Below, one piece after another: positions 34,970-44,713 of a stretch of 64,000 nucleotides of DNA. The notes beneath the pieces were generated by a model. The model did not search any database and had not been told where the DNA came from. It saw nothing but the letters and a program-made list of their open reading frames with translations. The stretch covers positions 1-64,000 of the forward strand of contig JBJOOR010000009.1 in the NCBI GenBank assembly GCA_046051225.1, given 5' to 3'. A program made the translations under genes and the position numbers. Position 1 is the first letter of the stretch. Each line of letters opens with the position of its first letter. This DNA comes from CAIODY01 sp046051225 (lineage in GTDB: Bacteria; Bacteroidota; Bacteroidia; Chitinophagales; CAIODY01).

Positions 34970-36913
34970 ATGCCACAGCTTTCCATCATTATTGTAAACT
35001 ATAATGTAAAATATTTTTTAGAAGAATGTTTGCAATCGGTTCGCCGTGCAATAAAAAATATAGATGCCGAAATTTTTGTAGTAGATAATAACTCGGTAGA
35101 TGGCTCTGTAGAATGGTTGAAAGAAAAATTTACAGATGTTACATTAATAGCAAACACCGAAAATGTAGGATTTTCGAAAGCCAATAATCAAGCTATCAAA
35201 ATAGCAAAAGGCGAATTTATTTTATTGCTGAACCCCGATACAGTGGTGCAGGAAGATACACTTGAAAAATGTATTCAATTTATGCTACACCATGCCAATG
35301 CTGGTGCTTTGGGCATAAAAATGGTAGATGGCACAGGCAAATTTTTACCCGAATCAAAACGTGGCTTTCCATCGCCATCGGCTGCTATTTTTAAAATGAG
35401 TGGATTAAGCAGGCTATTTAGCAGTTCCAAAAAATTTAATCAATACCATGCTGGGCATTTGGCTATTGATGCCACAAATGAGGTAGAAGTATTAGCAGGT
35501 GCATTTATGTTTATTCGTAAAATGGCTTTAGATAAAGTAGGATTGCTAGATGAAACATTTTTTATGTATGGCGAAGACATTGATTTAAGCTGGCGCATTA
35601 TTCAGGCTGGCTATAAAAATTATTATTTTCCCGAAACACAAATTATTCATTACAAAGGCGAAAGCACTAAAAAAGCTACCTTTAATTATGTGAAGCATTT
35701 TTATCAGGCTATGATAATATTTGCTAAAAAACATTATTCAAAAAATGCAACTTGGCTTATTTTGTTTTTACAAATTGCCATTTATCTAAAAGGATTTGTA
35801 GCTTATGTTAAAAATTTATTTGGTAAAATGCTATTGCCATTAGCCGATGCAATTGTTATTTTTTGGGGCTTATATTTTATTAAATCATTTTGGGAAAAAA
35901 ATATTATTACCGCCGATAATTTTAAATATCCATCAACTTTTACTTATGTTGTAATACCATGTTATACTTTAATATGGCTTGTTTGCAGTTATTTTGCAGG
36001 TGCTTATGATAAACCTTTAAAATTTAAACGAGTAGTTCGAGGTGTGCTTATTGGTTCTGTTTTTATTTCTTCTGTTTATGCATTTTTGCCCGATTGGGTA
36101 CGATTTTCAAGAGCCATCATTTTATTAGGTTCAGCTTTTTCATTAGCAGCTATGATTAGCATTAGGCAAATATTAAAATGGACTTCATCGCAAAATAATA
36201 ATGCTAATGAGGATAGAAGAATTATAGCAATAGGTAAAAAAGATGAAGCTTATAGGGTGCAAAAAATGATAACAAAATTGGGCATTAATCATGAATGGGT
36301 GGGTATAATTCATCCCAATTCATCCGAACATGAAAGCGAATATTTATCAGCTATTTTTAATTTAAAAGAAGTAGTAAAACTTTTTAAAGTAAACGAAATA
36401 ATTTTTTGTGCCCGTGATATTTCGGCACAACAAATTATTTATTGGATGACAAATATTCAATCGCAGGTAAGCTTTAAAATAGTAGGCGAAGCAGGCATGA
36501 GCATAGTAGGAAGCAATAGCAAAGATACTTCGGGCGATTTATATGCAATGGATTTTAGCTTTAGTATATCAACGCCATTTGGCAAACGAAATAAAATGTT
36601 GATAGATTATTTTATCTCCATTGGGTTTATTATTACGCTGCCATTTTGGTTATTTATTGCCTCAACAAAAACAAAAATATGGAATGGAATTTTGCCTGTT
36701 TTGTTTAGAAAAAAAACATGGATGGGGTATCAAAAAAATATTGCACAAGAAAATATTCAATTGCCACATTTGCTACCAGCAGTTTTTACATTAGCCGATG
36801 CTGCACCCAAAACCTTTGATGAATCTACTTTACAGCATTTACGATTTGTATATGCTAAAAATTATACTGTGTTTGAGGATATAAGTTTATTATGGAAATG
36901 TATTACAAAATGA
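34970..36913 (+). CDS. family 2 glycosyltransferase with membrane domain
   Basis: This 647-residue enzyme opens with a GT2 domain (QLSIIIVNYNVKYFLEECLQ, DNNSVDGSVEWLKEKF, ENVGFSKANNQAIK, LLNPDTV) of the rhamnosyltransferase/WbbL type in residues 1-240. The middle (about 250-400) holds about five membrane helices. Residues about 410-540 resemble a Rossmann-like nucleotide-sugar-binding segment (RRIIAIGKKDEAYRVQKMIT) as in polyprenyl-phosphate sugar transferases, but the conserved catalytic domain of that class is not seen at the end. It probably adds a sugar to a lipid-linked surface glycan. A DUF1573 gene overlaps its 3' end by 4 bp. Confidence 0.85.
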   Translation: MPQLSIIIVNYNVKYFLEECLQSVRRAIKNIDAEIFVVDNNSVDGSVEWLKEKFTDVTLIANTENVGFSKANNQAIKIAKGEFILLLNPDTVVQEDTLEKCIQFMLHHANAGALGIKMVDGTGKFLPESKRGFPSPSAAIFKMSGLSRLFSSSKKFNQYHAGHLAIDATNEVEVLAGAFMFIRKMALDKVGLLDETFFMYGEDIDLSWRIIQAGYKNYYFPETQIIHYKGESTKKATFNYVKHFYQAMIIFAKKHYSKNATWLILFLQIAIYLKGFVAYVKNLFGKMLLPLADAIVIFWGLYFIKSFWEKNIITADNFKYPSTFTYVVIPCYTLIWLVCSYFAGAYDKPLKFKRVVRGVLIGSVFISSVYAFLPDWVRFSRAIILLGSAFSLAAMISIRQILKWTSSQNNNANEDRRIIAIGKKDEAYRVQKMITKLGINHEWVGIIHPNSSEHESEYLSAIFNLKEVVKLFKVNEIIFCARDISAQQIIYWMTNIQSQVSFKIVGEAGMSIVGSNSKDTSGDLYAMDFSFSISTPFGKRNKMLIDYFISIGFIITLPFWLFIASTKTKIWNGILPVLFRKKTWMGYQKNIAQENIQLPHLLPAVFTLADAAPKTFDESTLQHLRFVYAKNYTVFEDISLLWKCITK

Positions 36914-37344
36914 AAATGAATTTGCTAAAAATATTATTTCTCTTGTTAATGCTTGTCATGGCATTAGCTCATTATTCTTGTTCTCCAAAAATTTCATCTA
37001 GTATGAAATTAAAAAATGATTCAGCAGTTTTTCAATTTGCCATTACAACAAAAGATTTTGGATTAATGAAAGAAGGCTATGAGGCTATACAAGTGTTTGA
37101 ATTTATAAATATTGGCAATGCACCATTAATTATTGAAAATGTTGAAACAGAATGCAGTTGCACTATTTCCGAATTTTCGAAACAACCTGTAATGCCTAAT
37201 ACAAAAGGATTTGTGAAAGTAATTTATAAAAGTGCAGGCAATAGTGGCTCTATGTATAAATCAATCACTATTTTTTCGAATGCTACTGAAAAAGAGAAAA
37301 AACTATTTATAAAAGGAAAAGTGATTTCGGTTGGTCGTAGATAA
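36910..37344 (+). CDS. DUF1573 family lipoprotein
   Basis: This is a protein of about 144 residues with signal sequence LLKILFLLLMLVMALAHYSC and a lipobox Cys. The mature part carries KDFGLMKEGYEAIQVFEFIN and then NIGNAPLIIENVETECSCT, the Bacteroidota DUF1573 pattern of an Ig-like beta-sandwich with a C-S-C near the middle. DUF1573 proteins are surface or periplasmic and of unknown function. I chose the ATG at 36910, which forms ATGA with the stop of the glycosyltransferase gene; the longer frame from 36892 is possible but overlaps by 22 bp. Confidence 0.8.
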   Translation: MKMNLLKILFLLLMLVMALAHYSCSPKISSSMKLKNDSAVFQFAITTKDFGLMKEGYEAIQVFEFINIGNAPLIIENVETECSCTISEFSKQPVMPNTKGFVKVIYKSAGNSGSMYKSITIFSNATEKEKKLFIKGKVISVGRR

Positions 37345-37396
37345 AAATTCTTTTTATTACATTTAAAAAATATTTCAATTCATATTAATTATTCAA

Positions 37397-39550
37397 ATGC
37401 GATACCTCTACATTTTTGTTCTGTTTTTAATTTCATTTCAATTATCGGCTCAAACCAAAAAGCTAACTATTGAAGATTGTGTATTAAAAGGCAAAACAGT
37501 TTTAGCCCCCGAAAAATTGAATCAGCCAATATGGATAGAAGCTCGTACGGCATTGATTTATACTAGAAAAATAAATGGCATTGAGCGATTATATAAATAC
37601 GATTACAAAAAAAAACCATCTACTACTGCATGGAGTTTAGCTAAATTTAATGATGCTTTTAGAAAAAAGAAATTGGATACTTTAAAAAAAATTCCTATTA
37701 TTTTAAAAGCCACTCCAGAATATTTCCAGTTTGTAAATGAAAATAATATTTTGATTAGATATGATTGGCGTAAAGATTCAATTGTGTTGGCTTTATTAAT
37801 TGATAAAAGTGCTGAAAATATTGACATTGCTAAATCTACCAACAATGTTGCTTTTACTATTGATAATAATTTGGTGGTAAAAACATTGGATGGAAAAACG
37901 ATAAATGTAAGCAATGATGGTAGCGCCGATTTGGTGTATGGTAAAAGCGTTCATAGAAATGAATATGGCATTAAGAAAGGAACTTTTTGGAGCCCAAAAG
38001 GAAGCTTATTAGCATTTTATAAAATGGATCAAAGCATGGTAACCAACTATCCTATTTTCGATTTAGAAAATCGCCCATCTAAAGAACATGATATAAAATA
38101 TCCGATGGCTGGCATGAAAAGCCACGAAGTAAAAATTGGAATTTTTAATCCATCTAATCAAAAAACAATTTGGTTAAATATAAATGGAGCTAACGACCAA
38201 TACCTTACCAATATAGCTTGGAGCAACGATGAAAAGAGAATTTATGTGATTGTTTTAAATAGAACAACCGACCATTTATGGTTAAATGAATACGATGCGA
38301 ACACAGGCAATTTTACAAAAACAATTATTGAAGAGCAAAACAATAAATGGGTTGAACCAGCCGAAGCCATTCAGTTTTTACCTAGCAGCAATAATTTATT
38401 TATTTGGCAAAGCCAACGTACGGGGCACAATCATTTATACTTATACGATATAAATGGCAACGAAATAAAGACACTTACAAAAGGCAATTGGGATGTAATT
38501 GATGTAGCTGGAATAAGTTATGGTAAAAGCAAAATATTTTTTACTGCTACCACCACTTCGCCTTTAGACCAACAAGTATGTGCTGTTGAAATTAATGGTT
38601 ATAATGCGATGCAGCAATTAAGCCACGAATCAGGCTTTCATACCATTTGTTTAAACGAGTATTCGGGCGATTATTTAGATATTTTTGGAAGCAATACCAT
38701 TCCCCGTATTTCATCAATTTATGATAAAAAAGGAAAATTAAGAAGCAATATTTTATTAGCCGAAAACCCATTAAAAGATTATAAACTTGGGCAAACAAAA
38801 GTATTTACTATTCAGGCCGAAGATAAAACACCATTGTACGCTCGAATGATTTATCCTGCCAATTTTGATAGTACAAAAAAATATCCTTGTATTACTTATG
38901 TATATAATGGCCCACATGTACAGCTTATCAATAATACATGGCTAAATGGTGCAGATTTATGGTTTCATTATTTAGCCCAAGAAGGATTTATTGTATTTAC
39001 AGTTGATGGTAGAGGCAGCGGCAATAGAGGATTTGATTTTGAAAAAATAATTCATCGTCAATTAGGCACTGCCGAAATAGCCGACCAATTAAAAGGCAAC
39101 GATTATTTACGAAGCCTTAAATATATTGATACAGCCCGATTAGGCATACATGGATGGAGCTATGGCGGCTTTATGACGACATCATTAATGACCCGAACAC
39201 CAGGCAAATACAAAGTAGGCGTATGTGGTGGACCTGTTATAGATTGGAGTTATTATGAAATAATGTATACCGAAAGATATATGGATACACCAGCCGAAAA
39301 TCCTGATGGGTACAAAAAAAATAACTTATTAAATTATGTAGATAATTTGAAGGGAAAATTGTTGATGATACATGGTACAAGCGATGATGTGGTGGTGTGG
39401 CAACATTCATTAATATATTTAAAAAAATGTATAGATAGAAATAAGCAGATAGATTATTTCTGTTATCCAGGGCATTTGCATAACGTAATTGGTAAAGACA
39501 GAATTCATCTACTTACTAAGATTACCGAATACTTTAAATCTAATTTGTAA
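37397..39550 (+). CDS. S9 family prolyl peptidase (DPP IV-like)
   Basis: This 717-residue exported serine peptidase has a signal peptide (LYIFVLFLISFQLSAQ). A DPPIV-type beta-propeller covers about residues 40-480, and the alpha/beta-hydrolase domain the last 230 residues. The nucleophile is Ser in HGWSYGGFMT (about 587), the Asp in HGTSDDVVV, and the His in CYPGHLHNV. DPP IV-like enzymes remove dipeptides with proline at position 2 and support peptide catabolism. Catalytic residues are complete. No gene of obvious linked function is adjacent. Confidence 0.93.
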   Translation: MRYLYIFVLFLISFQLSAQTKKLTIEDCVLKGKTVLAPEKLNQPIWIEARTALIYTRKINGIERLYKYDYKKKPSTTAWSLAKFNDAFRKKKLDTLKKIPIILKATPEYFQFVNENNILIRYDWRKDSIVLALLIDKSAENIDIAKSTNNVAFTIDNNLVVKTLDGKTINVSNDGSADLVYGKSVHRNEYGIKKGTFWSPKGSLLAFYKMDQSMVTNYPIFDLENRPSKEHDIKYPMAGMKSHEVKIGIFNPSNQKTIWLNINGANDQYLTNIAWSNDEKRIYVIVLNRTTDHLWLNEYDANTGNFTKTIIEEQNNKWVEPAEAIQFLPSSNNLFIWQSQRTGHNHLYLYDINGNEIKTLTKGNWDVIDVAGISYGKSKIFFTATTTSPLDQQVCAVEINGYNAMQQLSHESGFHTICLNEYSGDYLDIFGSNTIPRISSIYDKKGKLRSNILLAENPLKDYKLGQTKVFTIQAEDKTPLYARMIYPANFDSTKKYPCITYVYNGPHVQLINNTWLNGADLWFHYLAQEGFIVFTVDGRGSGNRGFDFEKIIHRQLGTAEIADQLKGNDYLRSLKYIDTARLGIHGWSYGGFMTTSLMTRTPGKYKVGVCGGPVIDWSYYEIMYTERYMDTPAENPDGYKKNNLLNYVDNLKGKLLMIHGTSDDVVVWQHSLIYLKKCIDRNKQIDYFCYPGHLHNVIGKDRIHLLTKITEYFKSNL

Positions 39551-39665
39551 AAAATATTTCAAATATTTTGGAGCAGTATAGCCAACCTTTTTTAATTAAG
39601 TAATTAGTTGATACATATCCCATAAATTTTTGAGCATAGGCGTTTTTTTTATTTTAATCAATAAT

Positions 39666-39833
39666 ATGAAGTCATTATTTTCACAAATCGCCCAGTATCT
39701 TTTTCTTAAAAAAAAGGATACATCAAACCCCGATAATATCAATATTAAATTGATGCATGGCATGAACCGAATTTCGATAGTAGTGTTTTTAGTAGCAGCT
39801 ATCATTATAGCTTTACGATTATTTTCAAAATAA
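39666..39833 (+). CDS. DUF6728 family small membrane protein
   Basis: This 55-residue protein reads KSLFSQIAQYLFLKKKDTSN, then a short linker with IKLMHGMNRISI and one C-terminal helix (VVFLVAAIIIALRLFSK). Small proteins of this layout (KKK, MHG.NRISI, one TM) are annotated as DUF6728 in Bacteroidota and are often encoded near tatD; no function is known. The longer TTG-initiated frame from 39630 has hydrophobic residues not shared by the family. It ends 9 bp before the TatD-like gene. Confidence 0.72.
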   Translation: MKSLFSQIAQYLFLKKKDTSNPDNINIKLMHGMNRISIVVFLVAAIIIALRLFSK

Positions 39834-39842
39834 ATTAATTAA

Positions 39843-40619
39843 ATGAATTATTGGATTGATACACATGCACACTTGTACGAAAATGCATTTGATGCAGATA
39901 GAAAAGAAACAATTGAAAGGGCTGTAAAACAAGGTGTTCATAAAATCATTATTCAAAATGTGGATGATGAAACCATCAATGGAATGTTGCAATTAGAAGC
40001 AGATTATCCTTCGGTTTGTTTGGCTACTATGGGTTTGCATCCATGCAGCGTAAAAGAAAATTACAAACAAGATTTGCAATGGGTAGAAGATTGGTGGAAT
40101 AAAAGAACATTTACAGCTGTAGGCGAATGTGGTTTGGATTATCATTGGGATAAAACATTTATTCCACAACAAAAAGAGGCTTTTGATTTTCAATTGCAAT
40201 TAGGAAATAAATACAATAAACCGGTTGTAATTCACAGCCGAAGCTCATTTTACGATTCGGTAGAATTAGTGAAATTAAATCAGAAAGGAAATTTAAGTGG
40301 GGTGTTTCATTGTTTTAGTGGCAGCTATGAGGAAGCAAAAGAAGCTTTAAAACAAAATTTTTATTTAGGTATTGGTGGTACGGTTACTTACAAAAATTCA
40401 GGATTGGTAGATGTGTTACCAAAAATTGGATTGGATAAAATTGTGTTAGAAACCGATGCGCCTTATTTGCCACCAGTGCCACATCGTGGTAAAAGAAATG
40501 AAAGTAGTTATATTCCATTAGTAGGTAGCATGATTGCTGAAATTATGAATATGCCTATTAAACAGGTAGCCGAAATTACAACCGCAAACGCCAAAAAATT
40601 ATTTCAAATCAATGATTAA
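39843..40619 (+). CDS. TatD family metal-dependent hydrolase
   Basis: This 258-residue TIM-barrel hydrolase has the TatD metal ligands: DTHAHLY (residues 5-11), VGECGLDYH (about 95-103), HSR (about 130), HCFSGS (about 155) and ETDAPYLPPVPHRGKRNE (about 203-220). TatD enzymes are Mg-dependent 3'-5' DNA exonucleases, cytosolic. The next gene (MBL fold) overlaps it by 8 bp, suggesting translational coupling of the two hydrolases. A small DUF6728 gene lies immediately upstream. Confidence 0.94.
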   Translation: MNYWIDTHAHLYENAFDADRKETIERAVKQGVHKIIIQNVDDETINGMLQLEADYPSVCLATMGLHPCSVKENYKQDLQWVEDWWNKRTFTAVGECGLDYHWDKTFIPQQKEAFDFQLQLGNKYNKPVVIHSRSSFYDSVELVKLNQKGNLSGVFHCFSGSYEEAKEALKQNFYLGIGGTVTYKNSGLVDVLPKIGLDKIVLETDAPYLPPVPHRGKRNESSYIPLVGSMIAEIMNMPIKQVAEITTANAKKLFQIND

Positions 40620-41397
40620 TAAACTTGGTGTTTATCCTTTAAGCGAAGGCTGTTATACCATTGGTTGGGATAAATTTTTTAAACCATTTAATCCTGCTGT
40701 TGATAGCATGACCGACCGACCAGCATCGTTGTTGGTAGAGATTCAACCCTTTCTATTGATTACCGAAAAAGAAAATATTTTATTAGATACAGGTTTAGGA
40801 TTTTATGCTGACAATGGCGAATTGATTATTCATCAATTGCTTTTAAAACATCATATTCAGCCCGAACAAATCAGTAAAGTTTTATTATCGCATTTGCATA
40901 AAGACCATTTAGGCGGTGCAGTAATGAAGGATGAATTAGATGCTTCAAAAATGAAAACTGCTTTTCCGAATGCCACTTATTTTGTGCAACAAGGCGAATG
41001 GGATTATGCCATTCAGCATAGTGGAAACTCTTATGATGCCGATGCTTTGGATGTTTTGAAATGGAGTAATCAATTGGAGTTATTAGATGGAAGTGGAACA
41101 ATTGATGGTTTTATTCATTACAAAATTAGCGGTGGTCATACGCCTTTTCATCAGGTGTATACAATAGAGGCGAATGGTGAAAAATATTTTTTTGGTGGCG
41201 ATGTAGCGCCGCAGTTAGGGCAAATGCAGCGTAAGTTTGTAGCTAAGTATGATTTTGATGGCAAGCAAAGTGCTCAGCTTCGATTAGATTATACCAAGGA
41301 AGGAATAGAAAATGATTATACATTTTTATTTTTTCATGATTTAAAAAATCCAATTGCTAAACTAAAAATGGAAAACGGAATGGTGGCGGTGAAGTAA
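40612..41397 (+). CDS. metallo-beta-lactamase fold hydrolase
   Basis: This 261-residue enzyme has the zinc-binding signature LLSHLHKDHLGG (HxHxDH), followed by ISGGHTPFHQVY as the distal histidine and FFGGDVAPQ as the shared metal ligand. The alpha-beta/beta-alpha fold is complete. The closest groups are MBL-fold metallo-hydrolases such as glyoxalase II and quorum-quenching lactonases; the exact substrate cannot be read. Its start lies within the last codons of the TatD-like gene. Confidence 0.9.
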   Translation: MINKLGVYPLSEGCYTIGWDKFFKPFNPAVDSMTDRPASLLVEIQPFLLITEKENILLDTGLGFYADNGELIIHQLLLKHHIQPEQISKVLLSHLHKDHLGGAVMKDELDASKMKTAFPNATYFVQQGEWDYAIQHSGNSYDADALDVLKWSNQLELLDGSGTIDGFIHYKISGGHTPFHQVYTIEANGEKYFFGGDVAPQLGQMQRKFVAKYDFDGKQSAQLRLDYTKEGIENDYTFLFFHDLKNPIAKLKMENGMVAVK

Positions 41398-41417
41398 AAT
41401 GGTGTTCAAATAAAATT

Positions 41418-41425
41418 TATCTTTG
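41418..41425 (+). promoter_or_regulatory. -7 promoter element for the PorE-like gene
   Basis: TATCTTTG fits the TAnnTTTG consensus of Bacteroidota and lies 18 bp before the start codon. No good TTG element stands 19-21 bp upstream, so it is a partial match. Confidence 0.35.
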
Positions 41426-41442
41426 TTTCGTTAATTAAAACT

Positions 41443-43461
41443 ATGAACAAAAATCTACTTTATATTTTCTGTATTTTGTTATCAGTTTTTTTTGCTTCGT
41501 GTGATGCAGGCAAAGAAATTGAATTAACTGGTGATAGAGCTTTTGAGCAAAAACAATTTGCTGTGGCAGCCAAGCTATTGCAAGAAGAAATTAAAACTTG
41601 TGATAAAAAAGAAGTGGCTGATAAAACGCTTAAAATTGCACAAAGTTTTGATGCCGCTAACAAAAATAAAGATGCTGCTACATGGTATAAAAGTTATTAC
41701 GAAATTTCAAAAGAGCCATCTTATTTCTACAAGTTTATTGAGCAACAAAAAGCAACCAATAATTATGCTGAATGTGTTAAAGATTTAAAAGAATTTATAA
41801 AAGAAAATCCTACAGAAAAATTAAAAGCAGCTTACGAAATACAGCAATGTACTGATGCAGAGCAATGGCTAACTTCTAAATCAATGTATGCTATTAAAAA
41901 AATTGATAGCATAAATACTTTCAGAAATGAATATGCACCTGTATCGTACGAAAAAAACAAACTCGTTTTTACATCGGATAGAATTGCAGCAACTGGCGAA
42001 GAAAAGTATGGCTGGACTGGTGAAAAATTTAGCGATTTATTTTACAGCGAAATAAAAGATGGTAAATATCAACGACCTAAAAAATTTAGCTCGGTAATTA
42101 ATACCGCTGTGCATGAAGGTACTTGCACATTTACAAGAAATTATACAGCCATTATTTTTACCCGTTGCGGTAGCGAAAATTCGACTGATGATTTTTGTCA
42201 ATTATACATCAGCGAACGCCAAAATGATGGCGAATGGGGCGATGCATCACGATTATTTTTATTTGGTGCCGAAGATACATTGCAAAATATTGGTCAGCCA
42301 TTTTTAAGCGATGATGGCAAAGCTTTATATTTCAGCAGCGACCAAGCTGGCGGATTTGGCGGTAAAGATTTATATGTATGTAATAAAATAAATGGTGGTT
42401 GGGGTAAGCCTCGAAATTTAGGAGCTACCATTAACAGCAATGGCGATGATGTCTTTCCTTATGTACGCAAAGATGGCACTTTGTTTTTTTCATCCAACGG
42501 GCATGGTGGTATGGGAGGTTTGGATATTTTTATGTGTATGAAAAATGGCAATAAATATGGTCAGCCATTTAATTTAAAATCACCATTAAATAGTGGAGCA
42601 GATGATTTAGGATTTTCATTTGTACAATTCGAATCGAAAAATTTACCTGATACATTGCAGGGCTATGGCTATATTTCATCAAATAGGGTAGGAGGGAAAG
42701 GTGGCGATGATATTTATAAATTTGAATTGAAGAAAGAAAAAGTAATTACATATTGGTTAAGTGGTGCAATTTCTGAAAATAAATATGAAGATGAAAATGA
42801 TCCTAAGAGCAAAGTAATAGATACAATATTTGTACAAAAAGCTGTGGTGCAATTATTTGAAACCAATAAACAAACTGGTATGCAACACCTTGTAGATACT
42901 GATACATCAGATGTTACAGGTGATTATATGTTTCAGATTGAAAACAATAAAGAGTATAAAATTGTAGTTTCGAAAAAAGGATATTTTAATAAATCGGATA
43001 TAGTGCTTACTAAAAATCTTTCGCCAAAAGGCGATGAAAGTAAAGCTTTTGCTTATAAAGATTTACGAATTGAAAAAATATTTAAGGATAAGCAAATTGA
43101 AATTCCGAACATTTTTTATGATGTAGATAAATGGAATATTCGAGTGGATGCCGCTGCTGTATTGGATACTTTGGTATTGCCCATTATGATTGAAAATCCA
43201 ACTTTACAATTTGAATTAGGTTCGCATACAGATTCAAGAGGAAATGATGATTATAATTTAACGCTTAGTCAAAAACGGGCTGATGCCGTGGTTGATTATT
43301 TAATATCAAAAGGAATTAACCGTGAAAGATTGATTGCCAAAGGATATGGAGAAACTCAAATTATTAATCGTTGTACAAATGGTGTTGATTGTAGCGATGA
43401 AGAACATCAGCAAAACAGACGTACAACATTTAAAGTGGTGGAAAATAAAGTAGAGAAATAA
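41443..43461 (+). CDS. OmpA family lipoprotein with PD40 propeller, PorE-like
   Basis: This 672-residue outer-membrane-anchored lipoprotein has signal sequence ending FFASC. Residues about 25-145 form TPR-like helices. A PD40/WD40-like propeller covers about 155-430 (YISSNRVGGKGGDDIYKFEL at its end). A carboxypeptidase-regulatory-like domain follows at about 440-540, and an OmpA domain at about 550-665 (FELGSHTDSRGNDDYNLTLS). This order is that of PorE, a peptidoglycan-binding type IX secretion component, although paralogues with the same plan exist. It would anchor an envelope machine to peptidoglycan. The T9SS cargo at 59.8 kb shows the pathway is present. Confidence 0.85.
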   Translation: MNKNLLYIFCILLSVFFASCDAGKEIELTGDRAFEQKQFAVAAKLLQEEIKTCDKKEVADKTLKIAQSFDAANKNKDAATWYKSYYEISKEPSYFYKFIEQQKATNNYAECVKDLKEFIKENPTEKLKAAYEIQQCTDAEQWLTSKSMYAIKKIDSINTFRNEYAPVSYEKNKLVFTSDRIAATGEEKYGWTGEKFSDLFYSEIKDGKYQRPKKFSSVINTAVHEGTCTFTRNYTAIIFTRCGSENSTDDFCQLYISERQNDGEWGDASRLFLFGAEDTLQNIGQPFLSDDGKALYFSSDQAGGFGGKDLYVCNKINGGWGKPRNLGATINSNGDDVFPYVRKDGTLFFSSNGHGGMGGLDIFMCMKNGNKYGQPFNLKSPLNSGADDLGFSFVQFESKNLPDTLQGYGYISSNRVGGKGGDDIYKFELKKEKVITYWLSGAISENKYEDENDPKSKVIDTIFVQKAVVQLFETNKQTGMQHLVDTDTSDVTGDYMFQIENNKEYKIVVSKKGYFNKSDIVLTKNLSPKGDESKAFAYKDLRIEKIFKDKQIEIPNIFYDVDKWNIRVDAAAVLDTLVLPIMIENPTLQFELGSHTDSRGNDDYNLTLSQKRADAVVDYLISKGINRERLIAKGYGETQIINRCTNGVDCSDEEHQQNRRTTFKVVENKVEK

Positions 43462-43467
43462 TTTGTT

Positions 43468-44577
43468 TTATGATTGATGCAAAGCAACAATTTTTCCTTT
43501 TTCTAATTCAAAAATTTCAAAATCTTTATTTACTTTTCTTAGCGATTTTTCCAATCTATTTTTATCGGTATCGCTGATAAAAATTTGAGCATCGGTAGGT
43601 AAAATACTCATCAATGCATCAGCTCGTTCTTCATCCAGCCTATCAAAAAAATCATCAATTAATAAAAATGGATTTTTGTTTAATTGCTTTTGAATGAAAT
43701 AAAATTGAGCTATTTTTAAGCTAATTATAAATGATTTTTGTTGCCCCTGCGAACCATATTTTTTGATGGACTGTTGATTCATTTCAAATACTAAATCATC
43801 TTTATGAATGCCAATATTGGTGCGTTGTGTAATCAAATCTTTTTGAAGATTTTGCTGCAATAGTTCTTTGAAATTATTGCCACTTAAATCGCTTTCATAT
43901 TTGATAGATACTATTTCTTTGTCGCTGCTTAGCTTAGCATAAATTTTTTTTGAATAAGCTTCAATTAAAGGAATGGTTTCATTTCGAATAGTAAAAATAA
44001 ATGGTGCAATAGAAGCCAATTGTTCATCATAAGTTTGCAACAAACTTAAATTTTGTTTTTGCTGCTTAGCAAATTGCTTCAACAATGTATTTCTTTGTAA
44101 AAGCAATTTATTATACAACATCAATTTTTCTAAGTATTGATTATTAGTTTGCGAAATTAAATTATCTAAAAATTTACGTCGCAATTCACCACCTTCTAAA
44201 ATCAATTCGTTATCATAAGGCGTTATCATTACAGCAGGAAATTTTCCAATATGGTCGCTTATTTTTTCATAATTACTATTGTTAAGCAAAAATTCTTTTT
44301 TACCATTTAGTGGTTGTTTACAAGTAATTTCAGTGGTTTCTTTGTCTTTGCTAAGCAATTTTCCTTGAAGTCTGAAAAAATCGTGTTCATGCTGTACATT
44401 AAAATTATCATTGCTATTAAAATAGCTTTTTGATATACATAGATAATAAATGGCGTCTAAAATATTGGTTTTGCCCACACCATTCAACCCTGTAAAGCAT
44501 ACTATGGCTTTGCTAAACCGAAAATGGGTTTGGGTATGGTTTTTAAACTGAATAATTTGAAGTTGATTAAAATGCAC
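43468..44577 (-). CDS. recF: DNA replication and repair protein RecF
   Basis: This protein of about 369 residues is the RecF gap-repair loader of RecA. Walker A GLNGVGKTN is at about residues 30-38. The RecF signature is near the C-terminal third: SQGQQKSFIISLKIAQF (signature region) and FLLIDDFFDRLDEERADALM (Walker B and D-loop). I chose GTG at 44577, giving MHFNQLQIIQFKNH, which fits the family start; the frame opens earlier at 44610 with 11 unmatched residues. It is convergent to the PorE-like gene and divergent from trxA. Confidence 0.92.
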   Translation of the reverse strand: MHFNQLQIIQFKNHTQTHFRFSKAIVCFTGLNGVGKTNILDAIYYLCISKSYFNSNDNFNVQHEHDFFRLQGKLLSKDKETTEITCKQPLNGKKEFLLNNSNYEKISDHIGKFPAVMITPYDNELILEGGELRRKFLDNLISQTNNQYLEKLMLYNKLLLQRNTLLKQFAKQQKQNLSLLQTYDEQLASIAPFIFTIRNETIPLIEAYSKKIYAKLSSDKEIVSIKYESDLSGNNFKELLQQNLQKDLITQRTNIGIHKDDLVFEMNQQSIKKYGSQGQQKSFIISLKIAQFYFIQKQLNKNPFLLIDDFFDRLDEERADALMSILPTDAQIFISDTDKNRLEKSLRKVNKDFEIFELEKGKIVALHQS

Positions 44578-44646
44578 TTTGCAAAAGTAGTTGCTTAAAA
44601 ACAAAACCAATGAACATTTAAAACTAAAAAGTGTTTATTATTAAAT

Positions 44647-44676
44647 TTTGGCAAATGAATTTTACAACTAATTTTG
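44647..44676 (+). promoter_or_regulatory. promoter of trxA
   Basis: TTTG at 44647-44650 and TAATTTTG at 44669-44676, 18 bp apart, match the phylum's TTTG/TAnnTTTG promoter. The expected start is near 44683, some 31 bp before the trxA ATG. Confidence 0.5.
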
Positions 44677-44713
44677 TCGGAATAAATTTTAAACAAATAA
44701 AATAATTAATAAA

